Counted from the stretch's first letter, positions 1-6,679 are shown. The stretch: DNA of 11,181 nt from Cycloclasticus sp. (GCA_019090295.1 JAHRWG010000035.1:1-11181); one strand, 5' to 3'. Translations and numbers: made by a program. Notes: a model not told the origin generated them from the letters alone.

Positions 1-687
1 ACAGCCATGGGCCATGCTTTTTTTACCTTGAGCTTGGGAATGGGGGCGATTATGGTTTATGGTTCTTATTTACCCAGCAAAGTATCTATCGCATCAACCA
101 CCATAATTATTGCGTTGGCTGACACAGCAGTTGCCTTGTTAGCTGGTTTGGCCATCTTTCCCTTGGTATTTGCGAATGGTATGGAGCCAGGCAGTGGCCC
201 AGGGCTTATTTTCCAAACGCTGCCAATTGCGTTTGGTCATATGGCATTCGGCTCTTTTTTTGGTAGTTTATTTTTTACTTTATTAGTGTTTGCAGCTTGG
301 ACCTCATCTATATCATTAATTGAACCTGCTGTTGCATGGTTGGTTGAAAATAAAAAAATGAGTAGAATGCGTGCCTGTATTTGGGCAGGCCTGGTTACTT
401 GGGCAATGGGTGTTGGCACGGTTCTATCGTTTAACGTGGCTGCAGATATCACGCTGTTTGGTAAAACCTTTTTTGAAGTGATGGACTTTTTAACCGCAAA
501 TATTATGTTGCCACTGGGTGGCTTAAGCATTGCTATTTTTGCGGGTTGGGTGATGAAAAAAGAAATTACTGCTCAAGAGTTAAATATACAATCGGCATTT
601 TTATATACGTGCTGGTCTTTTTTGATAAAATTTGTCTCACCAGCAGCCGTGGTGATTATTTTCTTAAATGTGGTAGGTGTTATTTAA
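1..687 (+). CDS. Sodium-dependent transporter, NSS/SNF family (3' part only)
   Basis: This is the C-terminal half of an inner-membrane sodium-coupled symporter of the neurotransmitter:sodium symporter family (LeuT/MhsT/TnaT type), which imports amino acids or related solutes. The frame is open from base 1, so the gene begins outside the window and the ATG at 7 is internal. The first visible residues (AFFTLSLGMG) match the unwound TM6 region that binds substrate in this family. Further hydrophobic segments follow. One contains the AWTSSIS stretch that corresponds to the Na-binding part of TM8, and the last (ending FLNVVGVI) closes the protein without a clear twelfth helix. This suggests the 11-helix layout common in bacterial members. 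The substrate cannot be read from this fragment. The stop is only 5 bases before ratA, so the two are probably co-transcribed. Confidence 0.88.
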   Translation, partial: TAMGHAFFTLSLGMGAIMVYGSYLPSKVSIASTTIIIALADTAVALLAGLAIFPLVFANGMEPGSGPGLIFQTLPIAFGHMAFGSFFGSLFFTLLVFAAWTSSISLIEPAVAWLVENKKMSRMRACIWAGLVTWAMGVGTVLSFNVAADITLFGKTFFEVMDFLTANIMLPLGGLSIAIFAGWVMKKEITAQELNIQSAFLYTCWSFLIKFVSPAAVVIIFLNVVGVI

Positions 688-692
688 TCAAT

Positions 693-1124
693 ATGTATAG
701 AATTGAACGAAGTGCTTTAGTCAAACACTCTGCCACTGATATGTTTCATTTAGTGAATGATATAGAGGCTTACCCAGAATTTTTGAAGTGGTGTAAAAGC
801 AGCAAGGTTTTATCGGATAATGGCCAAGAATTAACTGCTGAGTTAGAGATTTCTTGGAAAGTGCTGCATAAAAAATTTAGCACTCGAAATGTGTTGAAAG
901 AAGGTGAAACTATTCGAATTGCTTTATTAACAGGGCCGTTCAAATCCATGGAGGGCGTGTGGCACTTCAAACAACTTCGTGAGGATGCCTGTAAAGTGAC
1001 AATGGATATTGAATTTGAGTTTAAGAATTCGGTGAGTAACTTTGTCTTTTCAGGTATTTTTAACCAAATTTGTGGTGCCTTAATGGCATCTTTTATATGT
1101 CGAGCAGATGAAATTTATGGGTAA
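693..1124 (+). CDS. ratA: RatA family protein (COQ10/START-fold, polyketide cyclase-like)
   Basis: A 143-residue protein of the RatA/COQ10 family, small START-fold proteins. E. coli RatA was described as interfering with 70S ribosome assembly, while the mitochondrial relative COQ10 binds ubiquinone. Which role applies here is open. The whole family length is present, from the beginning (MYRIERSALV) through AYPEFLKWC near residue 28 to the C-terminal helix (GALMASFICRADEIYG). I placed the start at the ATG at 693 because the residues match the family N terminus. The frame stays open further upstream, but that stretch lies inside the transporter gene. No good Shine-Dalgarno sequence sits at the right distance: the nearest AGGTG ends 13 bases away. 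Coupling to the transporter, whose stop is 5 bases upstream, is therefore plausible. rnfH overlaps its end. Confidence 0.9.
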   Translation: MYRIERSALVKHSATDMFHLVNDIEAYPEFLKWCKSSKVLSDNGQELTAELEISWKVLHKKFSTRNVLKEGETIRIALLTGPFKSMEGVWHFKQLREDACKVTMDIEFEFKNSVSNFVFSGIFNQICGALMASFICRADEIYG

Positions 1125-1431
1125 AGTAGAAGTGGCCTATGCAACGCCAGAGGAACAAGTTATTTTGACAGTTCCCTATACAGCAAACTTAACAGCTAGA
1201 GATGCCATTGAAGCGTCTGATATTTTGGAGCGCTTTCCAGCTATTGACCTATCCAATAATGCGATAGGGATTTTTAGTAAGCCTTGTAAATTGGACACTG
1301 AACTTCGAGACGGTGATCGGGTTGAAATATATCGCCCGCTAATTGCTGATCCTAAAGAAGTTAGGCGTAAACGGGCTGCTGCCGGCAAGGTGACTAAAAA
1401 AGGTGCGCGTTCATCTAATGAAAAAATTTAA
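1108..1431 (+). CDS. rnfH: RnfH/RatB family beta-grasp protein
   Basis: A 107-residue member of the RnfH (RatB, UPF0125) family, small ubiquitin-like beta-grasp proteins of unsettled function that are typically encoded next to ratA in gammaproteobacteria. Family features seen are the start strand KVEVAYATPEEQ, the central IGIFSKPCKLDTELRDGDRVEIYRPL, and a basic tail (ADPKEVRRKRAAAGK) typical of the family. Two in-frame ATGs are possible, at 1108 and 1117, giving overlaps of 17 or 8 bases with the end of ratA. The second yields MGKVEVAYA, close to the E. coli N-terminal spacing, so the true start may be 1117. Either way translation is probably coupled to ratA. No terminator follows before leuA. 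Confidence 0.88.
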   Translation: MKFMGKVEVAYATPEEQVILTVPYTANLTARDAIEASDILERFPAIDLSNNAIGIFSKPCKLDTELRDGDRVEIYRPLIADPKEVRRKRAAAGKVTKKGARSSNEKI

Positions 1432-1433
1432 TG

Positions 1434-1462
1434 TTTAAAATACCAAAAAAATAGATTATATT
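1434..1462 (+). promoter_or_regulatory. Candidate promoter for leuA leader RNA
   Basis: TTTAAA (1434-1439, four of six matches to TTGACA), a 17-base spacer, then TATATT (1457-1462, five of six matches to TATAAT). Transcription would begin near 1469, almost exactly where the first inverted-repeat arm of the leader begins. AT-rich sequence gives such matches easily, so this remains a candidate. Confidence 0.3.
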
Positions 1463-1467
1463 AAAGT

Positions 1468-1653
1468 CATGGAAACTAAGAATATTAACGCATTGTTTAA
1501 TATAACGCTCACTGCTAGCGGGTTTCCATGCGCAAGAGATTTTCTATTTCTTTGTTGCCCTCGACTGCCGTAGCGCGGCTAAAATATATGCCTGGCGAGG
1601 TGGAAACGCACGTCACCCAATACCGTTTAAAAATTGTCATGCAGACATGACAA
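1468..1653 (+). promoter_or_regulatory. Structured leader upstream of leuA (possible cis-regulatory RNA)
   Basis: The 237-base gap between rnfH and leuA holds a block richer in G+C than its flanks (34 of 60 bases at 1561-1620). Inverted repeats visible by eye are CATGGAAAC 1468-1476 with GTTTCCATG 1522-1530 (9 bp); CCTCG 1559-1563 with CGAGG 1596-1600, enclosing GCCG 1567-1570 with CGGC 1576-1579; and TTGTCATG 1634-1641 with CATGACAA 1646-1653 (8 bp, 4-base loop). The segment GTTTCCA 1522-1528 can also pair with TGGAAAC at 1601-1607, which would exclude the first hairpin. Two short frames lie inside: 34 codons from ATG 1469 and 40 codons from ATG 1528. Neither has a convincing ribosome binding site or a run of leucine codons. 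I do not recognise it as a known leader class. Confidence 0.45.
1634..1653. repeat. Perfect 8-bp inverted repeat next to the leuA ribosome binding site
   Basis: TTGTCATG and CATGACAA flank a 4-base CAGA centre. The repeat ends 2 bases before the GGAG of the leuA ribosome binding site. It could be an RNA hairpin that affects ribosome access, or a DNA operator half-site pair. The sequence alone cannot decide between them. Confidence 0.55.
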
Positions 1654-1668
1654 GTGGAGTATAAAGAA

Positions 1669-3222
1669 ATGAGCAAAGAAAAATTAATTATATTTGATAC
1701 AACCCTACGTGATGGTGAGCAAAGCCCTGGGGCAGCCATGACTGGCGAAGAAAAATTACGCATAGCGAAAGCACTTGAGGTTATGAAGGTTGACATTATA
1801 GAGGCTGGATTTCCAGCATCTAGTCAAGGTGATTTTGAAGCTGTTCAAGGCATAGCAAGGGTCATTAAAACCAGTACTGTTTGTGCGCTTGCACGAGCGA
1901 ATGATTCAGATATTAAAAGAGCAGGGGAAGCACTTAAAGAGGCAGTAAGTTCGCGGATTCATACATTTATAGCAACATCGCCATTGCATATGCGCGAAAA
2001 GCTACAAATGGAACCTGAGGATGTGATCAAGCAGGCAGTTAAAGCGGTTAAATTAGCTAAAACATTCACGGATGATGTGGAGTTTTCACCCGAGGATGCG
2101 GGGCGGTCTGAACTAGACTTTTTATGCCGCATTATTGAAGCGACGATTGATGCTGGTGCAACAACGATTAATATCCCTGATACGGTTGGTTATAATTTAC
2201 CAGAACAGTACGGCAACACGATTAAACAATTAATAGCGCGAATACCTAATTCGTCGAAAGCTGTTTTTTCAACGCATTGTCATGATGATTTAGGCCTAGC
2301 GGTTGCCAATTCATTAGCAGGTGTTATTAATGGTGCTAGGCAGGTCGAGTGCTCGGTAAATGGTTTAGGTGAGCGGGCCGGTAATGCGGCACTTGAGGAA
2401 GTTGTAATGGCAGTTCGAACACGCCAAGACTTGCTTCCTTGTGATGTGGATTTAGATGCAACACAGATAATGAATTGCTCTCGGCTTGTGTCAAGAATCA
2501 CAGGTTTTGCTGTTCAGCCTAATAAAGCAATTGTTGGGGTTAATGCGTTTGCACATGAATCGGGTATTCATCAAGATGGTGTCTTGAAGGCGCGTGAAAC
2601 CTATGAAATCATGCGTGCCGAGGATGTGGGCTTAAGTTCGAATAGACTTGTGTTAGGTAAGCTTTCTGGGCGGAGTGCCTTTAAAAATCGCTTAGAAGCG
2701 TTGAACATTAGCATTGAGAGTGAGCAAGAATTAAATAAGGCTTTTCGCCAATTTAAAGACTTAGCGGACAAAAAGTCGGAAATTTTTGATGAGGATATTC
2801 AGTCTTTATTATCAGACATTAAAGTTGATGATGGTTTGGAGGACATGTTCAAACTTGTTTCTATAAGAGCATGTTCTGAAACTGGAGAAACACCAGCAGC
2901 AAAAGTTACATTGGCTATTAATCATGTTGAGCAAACTCAAGCATCAGATGGTGGCGGCTTGGTTGATGCAACCTTTAAAGCGATTGAAGCGATGGTAAAA
3001 AGCGATGCTAACTTACAGCTATACTCAGTCAGCAATGTAACCGAAGGAACAGATTCGCTTGGTGAGGTTACTGTTAGGTTAGAAAAGGGTGGGCGAATTG
3101 TGAATGGCTTAGGTGCTGATACAGATATTGTGAAAGCTTCTGCAAAAGCCTATGTTAATGCATTAAATCGCTTAATGAGCCCTAGTGATCGAGTGCACCC
3201 GCAAGCGTATAAAGGGGTTTAA
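1669..3222 (+). CDS. leuA: 2-isopropylmalate synthase
   Basis: This cytoplasmic enzyme condenses acetyl-CoA with 2-oxoisovalerate to give 2-isopropylmalate, the first committed step of leucine synthesis. At 517 residues it is the full-length long form with a C-terminal regulatory domain. The catalytic TIM barrel starts with [13 protein letters not shown] (metal-ligand Asp15 and Arg14), continues to HCHDD with metal-binding His203 and His205, then [13 protein letters not shown]. The [11 protein letters not shown] segment of the linker region follows. The last part, from about residue 370 to the end, is the LeuA dimerisation/allosteric domain that mediates leucine feedback inhibition in this family. 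I chose ATG 1669 because GGAG lies 9 bases upstream at 1656-1659 and the residues match the usual N terminus. An in-frame GTG at 1654 overlaps that site. leuB, leuC and leuD are not adjacent. Confidence 0.97.
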   Translation: MSKEKLIIFDTTLRDGEQSPGAAMTGEEKLRIAKALEVMKVDIIEAGFPASSQGDFEAVQGIARVIKTSTVCALARANDSDIKRAGEALKEAVSSRIHTFIATSPLHMREKLQMEPEDVIKQAVKAVKLAKTFTDDVEFSPEDAGRSELDFLCRIIEATIDAGATTINIPDTVGYNLPEQYGNTIKQLIARIPNSSKAVFSTHCHDDLGLAVANSLAGVINGARQVECSVNGLGERAGNAALEEVVMAVRTRQDLLPCDVDLDATQIMNCSRLVSRITGFAVQPNKAIVGVNAFAHESGIHQDGVLKARETYEIMRAEDVGLSSNRLVLGKLSGRSAFKNRLEALNISIESEQELNKAFRQFKDLADKKSEIFDEDIQSLLSDIKVDDGLEDMFKLVSIRACSETGETPAAKVTLAINHVEQTQASDGGGLVDATFKAIEAMVKSDANLQLYSVSNVTEGTDSLGEVTVRLEKGGRIVNGLGADTDIVKASAKAYVNALNRLMSPSDRVHPQAYKGV

Positions 3223-3423
3223 CATATGTAAAGCACCTTTATTTTAAGGGTGATTTAAAGGCACTAACAGTGTTTAAAAGCATGTTGCTGATACATTAGC
3301 AACATGCTTTTTTTTGTGCTTAATATCAGCAGAGTTTTTCTGATTCAGATCATTTTTAATACATTAGCAGCATGTGATACTAACTGACAATATAAGAATA
3401 ACCTTATAGATCAGGAGACGTAG
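3223..3423. other. Intergenic region between leuA and the oxygenase operon
   Basis: Besides the leuA terminator this 201-base gap holds an imperfect direct repeat, ATACATTAGCAACATG (3291-3306) and ATACATTAGCAGCATG (3359-3374), differing at one base. It also holds a short palindrome, TCTGATTCAGA (3339-3349), that might be an operator. TATAAG at 3391-3396 resembles a -10 box, but no good -35 box stands 16-18 bases before it. AGGAG at 3413-3417 is the ribosome binding site of the next gene. No regulator gene is adjacent. Confidence 0.5.
3276..3315 (+). terminator. Rho-independent terminator after leuA
   Basis: A perfect 14-bp stem, AAAAGCATGTTGCT 3276-3289 with AGCAACATGCTTTT 3298-3311, an 8-base loop, and a T run continuing to 3315. 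It should end the leuA transcript and insulate the oxygenase operon. Confidence 0.92.
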
Positions 3424-3909
3424 ATGAGTGATGATAAAAATAACTTAATGCTTAAAGATGAAGTCAATGACCTCCTTAATGCATATGTGCAATGCATTGA
3501 TGATGATGAGTTAGAAGACTGGCCAAGCTTCTTTACAGATAAGTGTTTATACCAAGTTGTTCCTAGAGAAAACCATGAAATGGGGCTGCCTACAGCTGTT
3601 ATGTGGTGCGATAGTCAAGGGATGTTAAGCGATAGAATTACAGCCTTGCGGCATGCCAATATTTATCAAGTTCAGTGGTATAGGCACATTATTAGTAACA
3701 CGGTTATTACATCTGTGGTTAATGATGAAATTCATGTGCAATCAAATTACGCCGTTTTTAAAACATGTAATGACGGTGAAAGTACCGTTTTTAATGTGGG
3801 GCGTTATGTAGATGTAATAGTTCGAGTCAATGGCCAACTTAAATTCAAAGAGCGTTCAGCTATCTACGATACGCATCGAATTACTACGTTAATGGTTATC
3901 CCCATTTAA
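3424..3909 (+). CDS. Aromatic ring-hydroxylating oxygenase, small (beta) subunit
   Basis: A 161-residue protein of the ring-hydroxylating dioxygenase beta-subunit family, which has the NTF2/SnoaL-like cone fold. In these enzymes the beta subunit has no cofactor and supports the alpha-beta hexamer, sometimes influencing substrate range. Family features seen are an acidic N-terminal helix (LLNAYVQCIDDDELEDWPSFF), the YQVVPRENHEMG segment, a central helix with DRITALRHANIY, and the C-terminal strands ending LKFKERSAIYDTHRI. The start ATG follows AGGAG with a 6-base gap. The large-subunit gene begins 23 bases downstream, so the two form an operon in small-then-large order. The closest classes by eye are salicylate 5-hydroxylase and anthranilate or terephthalate dioxygenase small subunits. 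The substrate is not determined. Confidence 0.9.
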   Translation: MSDDKNNLMLKDEVNDLLNAYVQCIDDDELEDWPSFFTDKCLYQVVPRENHEMGLPTAVMWCDSQGMLSDRITALRHANIYQVQWYRHIISNTVITSVVNDEIHVQSNYAVFKTCNDGESTVFNVGRYVDVIVRVNGQLKFKERSAIYDTHRITTLMVIPI

Positions 3910-3932
3910 TCGATTATATAAAGGAACAAAAC

Positions 3933-5186
3933 ATGACAATTAAAACACCCGACCACCTAAAATGGCCAGCAGATGCTGATATCACAGCGGTACCTTACTC
4001 AGTATTCAATAACCGAGAAGTTTACGACCTTGAGCAACAAAAAATCCATAATGGACCAACATGGAACTATTTAGGCACAGAGGCTGAACTTCCAGAGAAT
4101 GGAAGCTTTAAATCGACCTATATTGGGGACACACCCGTTGTTGTAACACGGGGTGAAGATGGGCTTGCGTATGCCTGGGTTAACCGATGTGCTCACCGAG
4201 GCGCTGAAATTTGTCGTGAGCGCCACGGTAAATCAGATGATGGCGCATTTACTTGTGTTTACCATCAATGGGCATTTGATGCTAAGGGAGACTTAAGAGG
4301 TGTACCATTTCAAAGAGGCTTAGCCGGCAAAGGCGGCATGCCAAAAGACTTTGATAAAACTAAACATAATCTTAGAAAAGTACGTGTTGTTAGTCACCAT
4401 GGGGTTATTTTTGGTACGTTCAGTGATGATACGCCAGATATCGAAACCTATATGGGTGAAGATATTAGCAGACACTTTAAGCGTATCTTAAAAGGCCCAA
4501 TAGAGATTATTGGACATACGCGACAATTTATTGCGGGTAATTGGAAGTTTTACTCAGAAAATACAAAAGATCCATATCATGCGAGTTTGTTGCACCTTTT
4601 TCACCCAACATTCGGTATTTATCGCGCGTCATTGGGTGGCGGTAGTATCGTCAATAACGATGTTCACTCGGTATTATGGGTTGAAAATAATAAAGAAGAT
4701 GAATCTGTTTTAGACGATGTTAAAAAGGATAATACAAGAACCTATCAAGATGGTACTTATCAATTACAAGACCCTTCATTATTAGCAGGAATGAAAGAGT
4801 TTGATGATGACACCTCAACAGTTATTTTTTCCTTGTTTCCATCATTGGTGGTGCACCAAATTCAAAATACTTTATGCTTTAGACAAATTTTACCTAAAAG
4901 TGAAAGTGAGTTTGAATTAGTTTGGACCTTTTTTGGGTACGCAGATGATAGTGATGAACTCAGAAGCTATCGCATGAAGCAGCTTAACCTAGTGGGCCCT
5001 GCCGGCTTGATTTCTATGGAAGATGGTGAATCCACAGAGTTATGCCAAAAAGCCATTGTACGTGATGGTCAATACTCTAATTACATTCGAATGGGTGGAA
5101 CTGGTACAGGTACAGATGACCACTTTGTAACAGAAGGTGCTATTCGCTCACTATGGAAAGGGTATAGAGAGTTAATGGACGTTTAA
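3933..5186 (+). CDS. Rieske non-haem iron aromatic oxygenase, large (alpha) subunit
   Basis: A 417-residue catalytic subunit of a ring-hydroxylating oxygenase, which inserts oxygen into an aromatic ring using electrons from a ferredoxin/reductase. The N-terminal Rieske domain binds a 2Fe-2S cluster through Cys86, His88, Cys108 and His111 (CAHRG and CVYHQW). The catalytic domain contains NWKFYSENTKDPYHASLLH with bridging Asp213 and iron ligands His216 and His221. The third ligand is probably Asp364 in SMEDGESTELCQ. The spacing D, D+3, D+8 equals that of naphthalene dioxygenase. Segments such as GGMPKDF and DPYHASLLH resemble salicylate 5-hydroxylase (NagG) and AndAc-type anthranilate dioxygenases more than naphthalene dioxygenase. 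This class assignment is from memory, and the real substrate is unknown. AAGGA at 3921-3925 is the ribosome binding site. No ferredoxin or reductase gene is nearby. Confidence 0.95.
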   Translation: MTIKTPDHLKWPADADITAVPYSVFNNREVYDLEQQKIHNGPTWNYLGTEAELPENGSFKSTYIGDTPVVVTRGEDGLAYAWVNRCAHRGAEICRERHGKSDDGAFTCVYHQWAFDAKGDLRGVPFQRGLAGKGGMPKDFDKTKHNLRKVRVVSHHGVIFGTFSDDTPDIETYMGEDISRHFKRILKGPIEIIGHTRQFIAGNWKFYSENTKDPYHASLLHLFHPTFGIYRASLGGGSIVNNDVHSVLWVENNKEDESVLDDVKKDNTRTYQDGTYQLQDPSLLAGMKEFDDDTSTVIFSLFPSLVVHQIQNTLCFRQILPKSESEFELVWTFFGYADDSDELRSYRMKQLNLVGPAGLISMEDGESTELCQKAIVRDGQYSNYIRMGGTGTGTDDHFVTEGAIRSLWKGYRELMDV

Positions 5187-5207
5187 TTAAACGTGCTGGA
5201 ATGAAGG

Positions 5208-5239
5208 AAAGGCTATACAGCTTGCTGTATAGCCTTTTT
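5208..5239 (+). terminator. Terminator after the oxygenase operon, possibly bidirectional
   Basis: A 13-bp stem, AAAGGCTATACAG 5208-5220 with CTGTATAGCCTTT 5225-5237, a CTTG loop, and T residues to 5239 followed by ATTT. The convergent thioesterase gene ends at 5242, so the same hairpin probably also ends the minus-strand operon, although the T run on that side is short. Confidence 0.9.
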
Positions 5240-5241
5240 AT

Positions 5242-5694
5242 TTAATTGTCTATAGGTAGGTTTTCAGACATAAGGAAGTGCACACGTGCTTTAGCAATAG
5301 GCTGTTTAATGTCATCTTGCCAGATGAAAATGTCACATAAAGCCACTCGGTTACCTAAACGTACAATGCTGCAATTAGAATAGGTGCTGGCGGCAACGGC
5401 AGGACGTAAATAATCAATAGAGAAGTCAATTACTTTAGGGATTTTAGCGGGCTCGTTTTCCCAAATTAAATGGAGCAAGGCTGCTGTTTCCATAAAACCG
5501 GCCAGTACACCACCATGTAAAGCTGGAAGAGCAGGGTTACCAATATTACTGTTTAAAAATTTTAAGCCAGAAATAAGCTGATCGCCAACCATGCTCGTTT
5601 CAATACCGATAAGCTTTGCATATGGGACAAGGTCTGTAATGCTAGAGTAATCACAGCGAGACTTTAGGTCTTTAATTTGTTCAGTAAGTGTCAT
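5242..5694 (-). CDS. PaaI-family hotdog thioesterase (second of a pair)
   Basis: A 150-residue hotdog-fold protein of the 4HBT/PaaI thioesterase group, which hydrolyses acyl- or aryl-CoA thioesters. The core motif LHGGVLAGFMETAALL places His60-Gly61-Gly62 and an acidic residue, Glu69, at the usual nucleophile/base position on the central helix. Later strands (VIDFSIDYLRPA, AKARVHFLM) fit the fold. Its ATG lies one base after the stop of the upstream thioesterase and has no clear Shine-Dalgarno sequence, so translation is probably coupled. The two neighbours have the same length and run co-linearly, including PIA and similar C-terminal tails, and so look like diverged paralogues. This copy carries Glu where the other carries Asp. 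The substrate is unknown. Confidence 0.85.
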   Translation of the reverse strand: MTLTEQIKDLKSRCDYSSITDLVPYAKLIGIETSMVGDQLISGLKFLNSNIGNPALPALHGGVLAGFMETAALLHLIWENEPAKIPKVIDFSIDYLRPAVAASTYSNCSIVRLGNRVALCDIFIWQDDIKQPIAKARVHFLMSENLPIDN

Positions 5695-5695
5695 C

Positions 5696-6148
5696 TTAAT
5701 TTACCGGGAACTGTTTATTTGAACGCATGAACGTTGCAATAGAAATTGCAATTGGGTTGCTGATATTGTCGGTAAAAACGGTAGCACGAACAAAGGCAAT
5801 GGTATGAGTAAGCCTATAACACTCAGCCGTTGCATAAATATCTTCACCCGAAGTGGCAGCACGTATATGGTCGACTCTTAAGTCTAAAGTCGCTAAGGCC
5901 CTCAAGTTATTTTGAGTTAAAAAAACAGCTGCTCCACAAGCCGTATCAACTAAACTGGTGATTGCCCCACCGTGAACAATACGGTTGATAGAATCACCAA
6001 TAATCTCCTCGGAAAAAGGGAGTTTTAACGTGACAGAATTTTCTTCTGACGAAACGAATGCTAGCTTAAGTTTCTTCGCGTGAGGCGTTTCAGTAACTTT
6101 GTTGAGGTGCTCGCGATGTGTTAGAACCATGTTAGATGGGCTCGTCAT
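5696..6148 (-). CDS. PaaI-family hotdog thioesterase (first of a pair)
   Basis: A 150-residue hotdog thioesterase with the motif VHGGAITSLVDTACGAAV: His59-Gly60-Gly61 and catalytic-position Asp68, as in PaaI-like aryl/acyl-CoA thioesterases. The strand LATLDLRVDHIRAA matches the family's substrate-facing segment. Start choice is uncertain. ATG at 6148 gives the same length as its downstream paralogue and has GGA about ten bases upstream. TTG at 6160 and ATG at 6130 are also in frame. With 6148 it overlaps the end of bamE by 17 bases, so the genes are surely co-transcribed. It could act in detoxifying or recycling CoA from dead-end thioesters, which is inference from the family and the CoA-related genes nearby. 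Confidence 0.85.
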   Translation of the reverse strand: MTSPSNMVLTHREHLNKVTETPHAKKLKLAFVSSEENSVTLKLPFSEEIIGDSINRIVHGGAITSLVDTACGAAVFLTQNNLRALATLDLRVDHIRAATSGEDIYATAECYRLTHTIAFVRATVFTDNISNPIAISIATFMRSNKQFPVN

Positions 6149-6626
6149 ATTCAATTCCAATAGTGTGTAGGGCTTTTTCTATCATGTTAGGTTCTTTTTT
6201 CTTACGCTTGGGAACGTCTACAACCTGTGTGTTTAATAGCATGGGTTTAAAATCATTGCTCGGCTTAAAGCTGCCAGACAGATTGACTAATTTATCTTCC
6301 ATAAAATAAAGGGTTAATCGTTCTTTGGTGGGAGCTTTTCCAGCAACACTTAGTGTGTAAAAATAATCCCAGCGATTAGAACGAAAAGGGTCGACAAGTA
6401 ACGGGCTTCCTAATAAGAATTTAACTTGTCTAGTGTCCATTCCTGGGTACAGCTGGTCGACCATTTCTTGGGTAATAACATTTCCTTGCTGAACATTTAT
6501 CCTATAAACAGCGGGTAAGCTTTCAGTGGCTTTCATTAGGGCGCTATCAAGCTTTTCGGCTGTTGAGCATGCAGGTATAAGGGAAACTAAAAGTATGCTT
6601 ATTAATAGAGTGGCAAGCTTTCGCAT
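6132..6626 (-). CDS. bamE: Outer-membrane assembly lipoprotein BamE (SmpA/OmlA family)
   Basis: A 164-residue lipoprotein precursor. Residues 1-19 are a signal peptide (MRKLATLLISILLVSLIPA) ending in a lipobox-like IPAC, with Cys20 as the predicted lipidation site. The mature part has the SmpA/OmlA core: QQGNVITQEMVDQLYPGM, then VKFLLGSPLLVDPF and RWDYFYTL. In the BAM complex, BamE helps fold beta-barrel proteins into the outer membrane. The C-terminal tail is basic (PKRKKKEP) and longer than in E. coli BamE. The gene is divergent from fur with a 79-base gap, the arrangement reported as omlA-fur in Pseudomonas and others. The chosen ATG has no clear Shine-Dalgarno sequence. The thioesterase genes overlap or abut downstream. 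Confidence 0.93.
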   Translation of the reverse strand: MRKLATLLISILLVSLIPACSTAEKLDSALMKATESLPAVYRINVQQGNVITQEMVDQLYPGMDTRQVKFLLGSPLLVDPFRSNRWDYFYTLSVAGKAPTKERLTLYFMEDKLVNLSGSFKPSNDFKPMLLNTQVVDVPKRKKKEPNMIEKALHTIGIEYDEPI

Positions 6627-6650
6627 ATAAAGAGATCTGTGTATGATTAT

Positions 6651-6679
6651 GTCATAGAGATGATACCCTATCTATTCAA
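6651..6679 (-). promoter_or_regulatory. Candidate promoter for the bamE operon
   Basis: On the minus strand TTGAAT (6674-6679) is followed after 17 bases by TATGAC (6651-6656), giving a short leader before the bamE start at 6626. The 79-base gap must also hold the fur promoter, so the two promoters would overlap. I see no convincing 19-bp Fur box here. Confidence 0.35.

Noticed and set aside
546..692. Longer ratA product starting upstream inside the transporter gene
   Set aside because: The extra residues lie within the transporter coding frame and do not look like the RatA N terminus; ATG 693 matches the family start.
1596..1612. CGAGGTGGAAACGCACG, similar to the T-box antiterminator sequence AGGGTGGNACCGCG
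   Set aside because: One G is missing and other positions differ. The base after TGG is A, whereas leucine tRNAs in bacteria usually have discriminator A and would need T. No specifier loop was identified, and T-boxes are not expected in gammaproteobacteria.
1432..1668. tmRNA or smpB, which often sit near ratA-rnfH
   Set aside because: No tmRNA tag reading frame, acceptor-stem pairing or SmpB sequence is present; smpB may lie upstream of the window.
1515..1796. Long open frame on the minus strand across the leuA start and leader
   Set aside because: Most of it is antisense to leuA and it has no recognisable domain. The openness may only reflect a conserved RNA in the leader.
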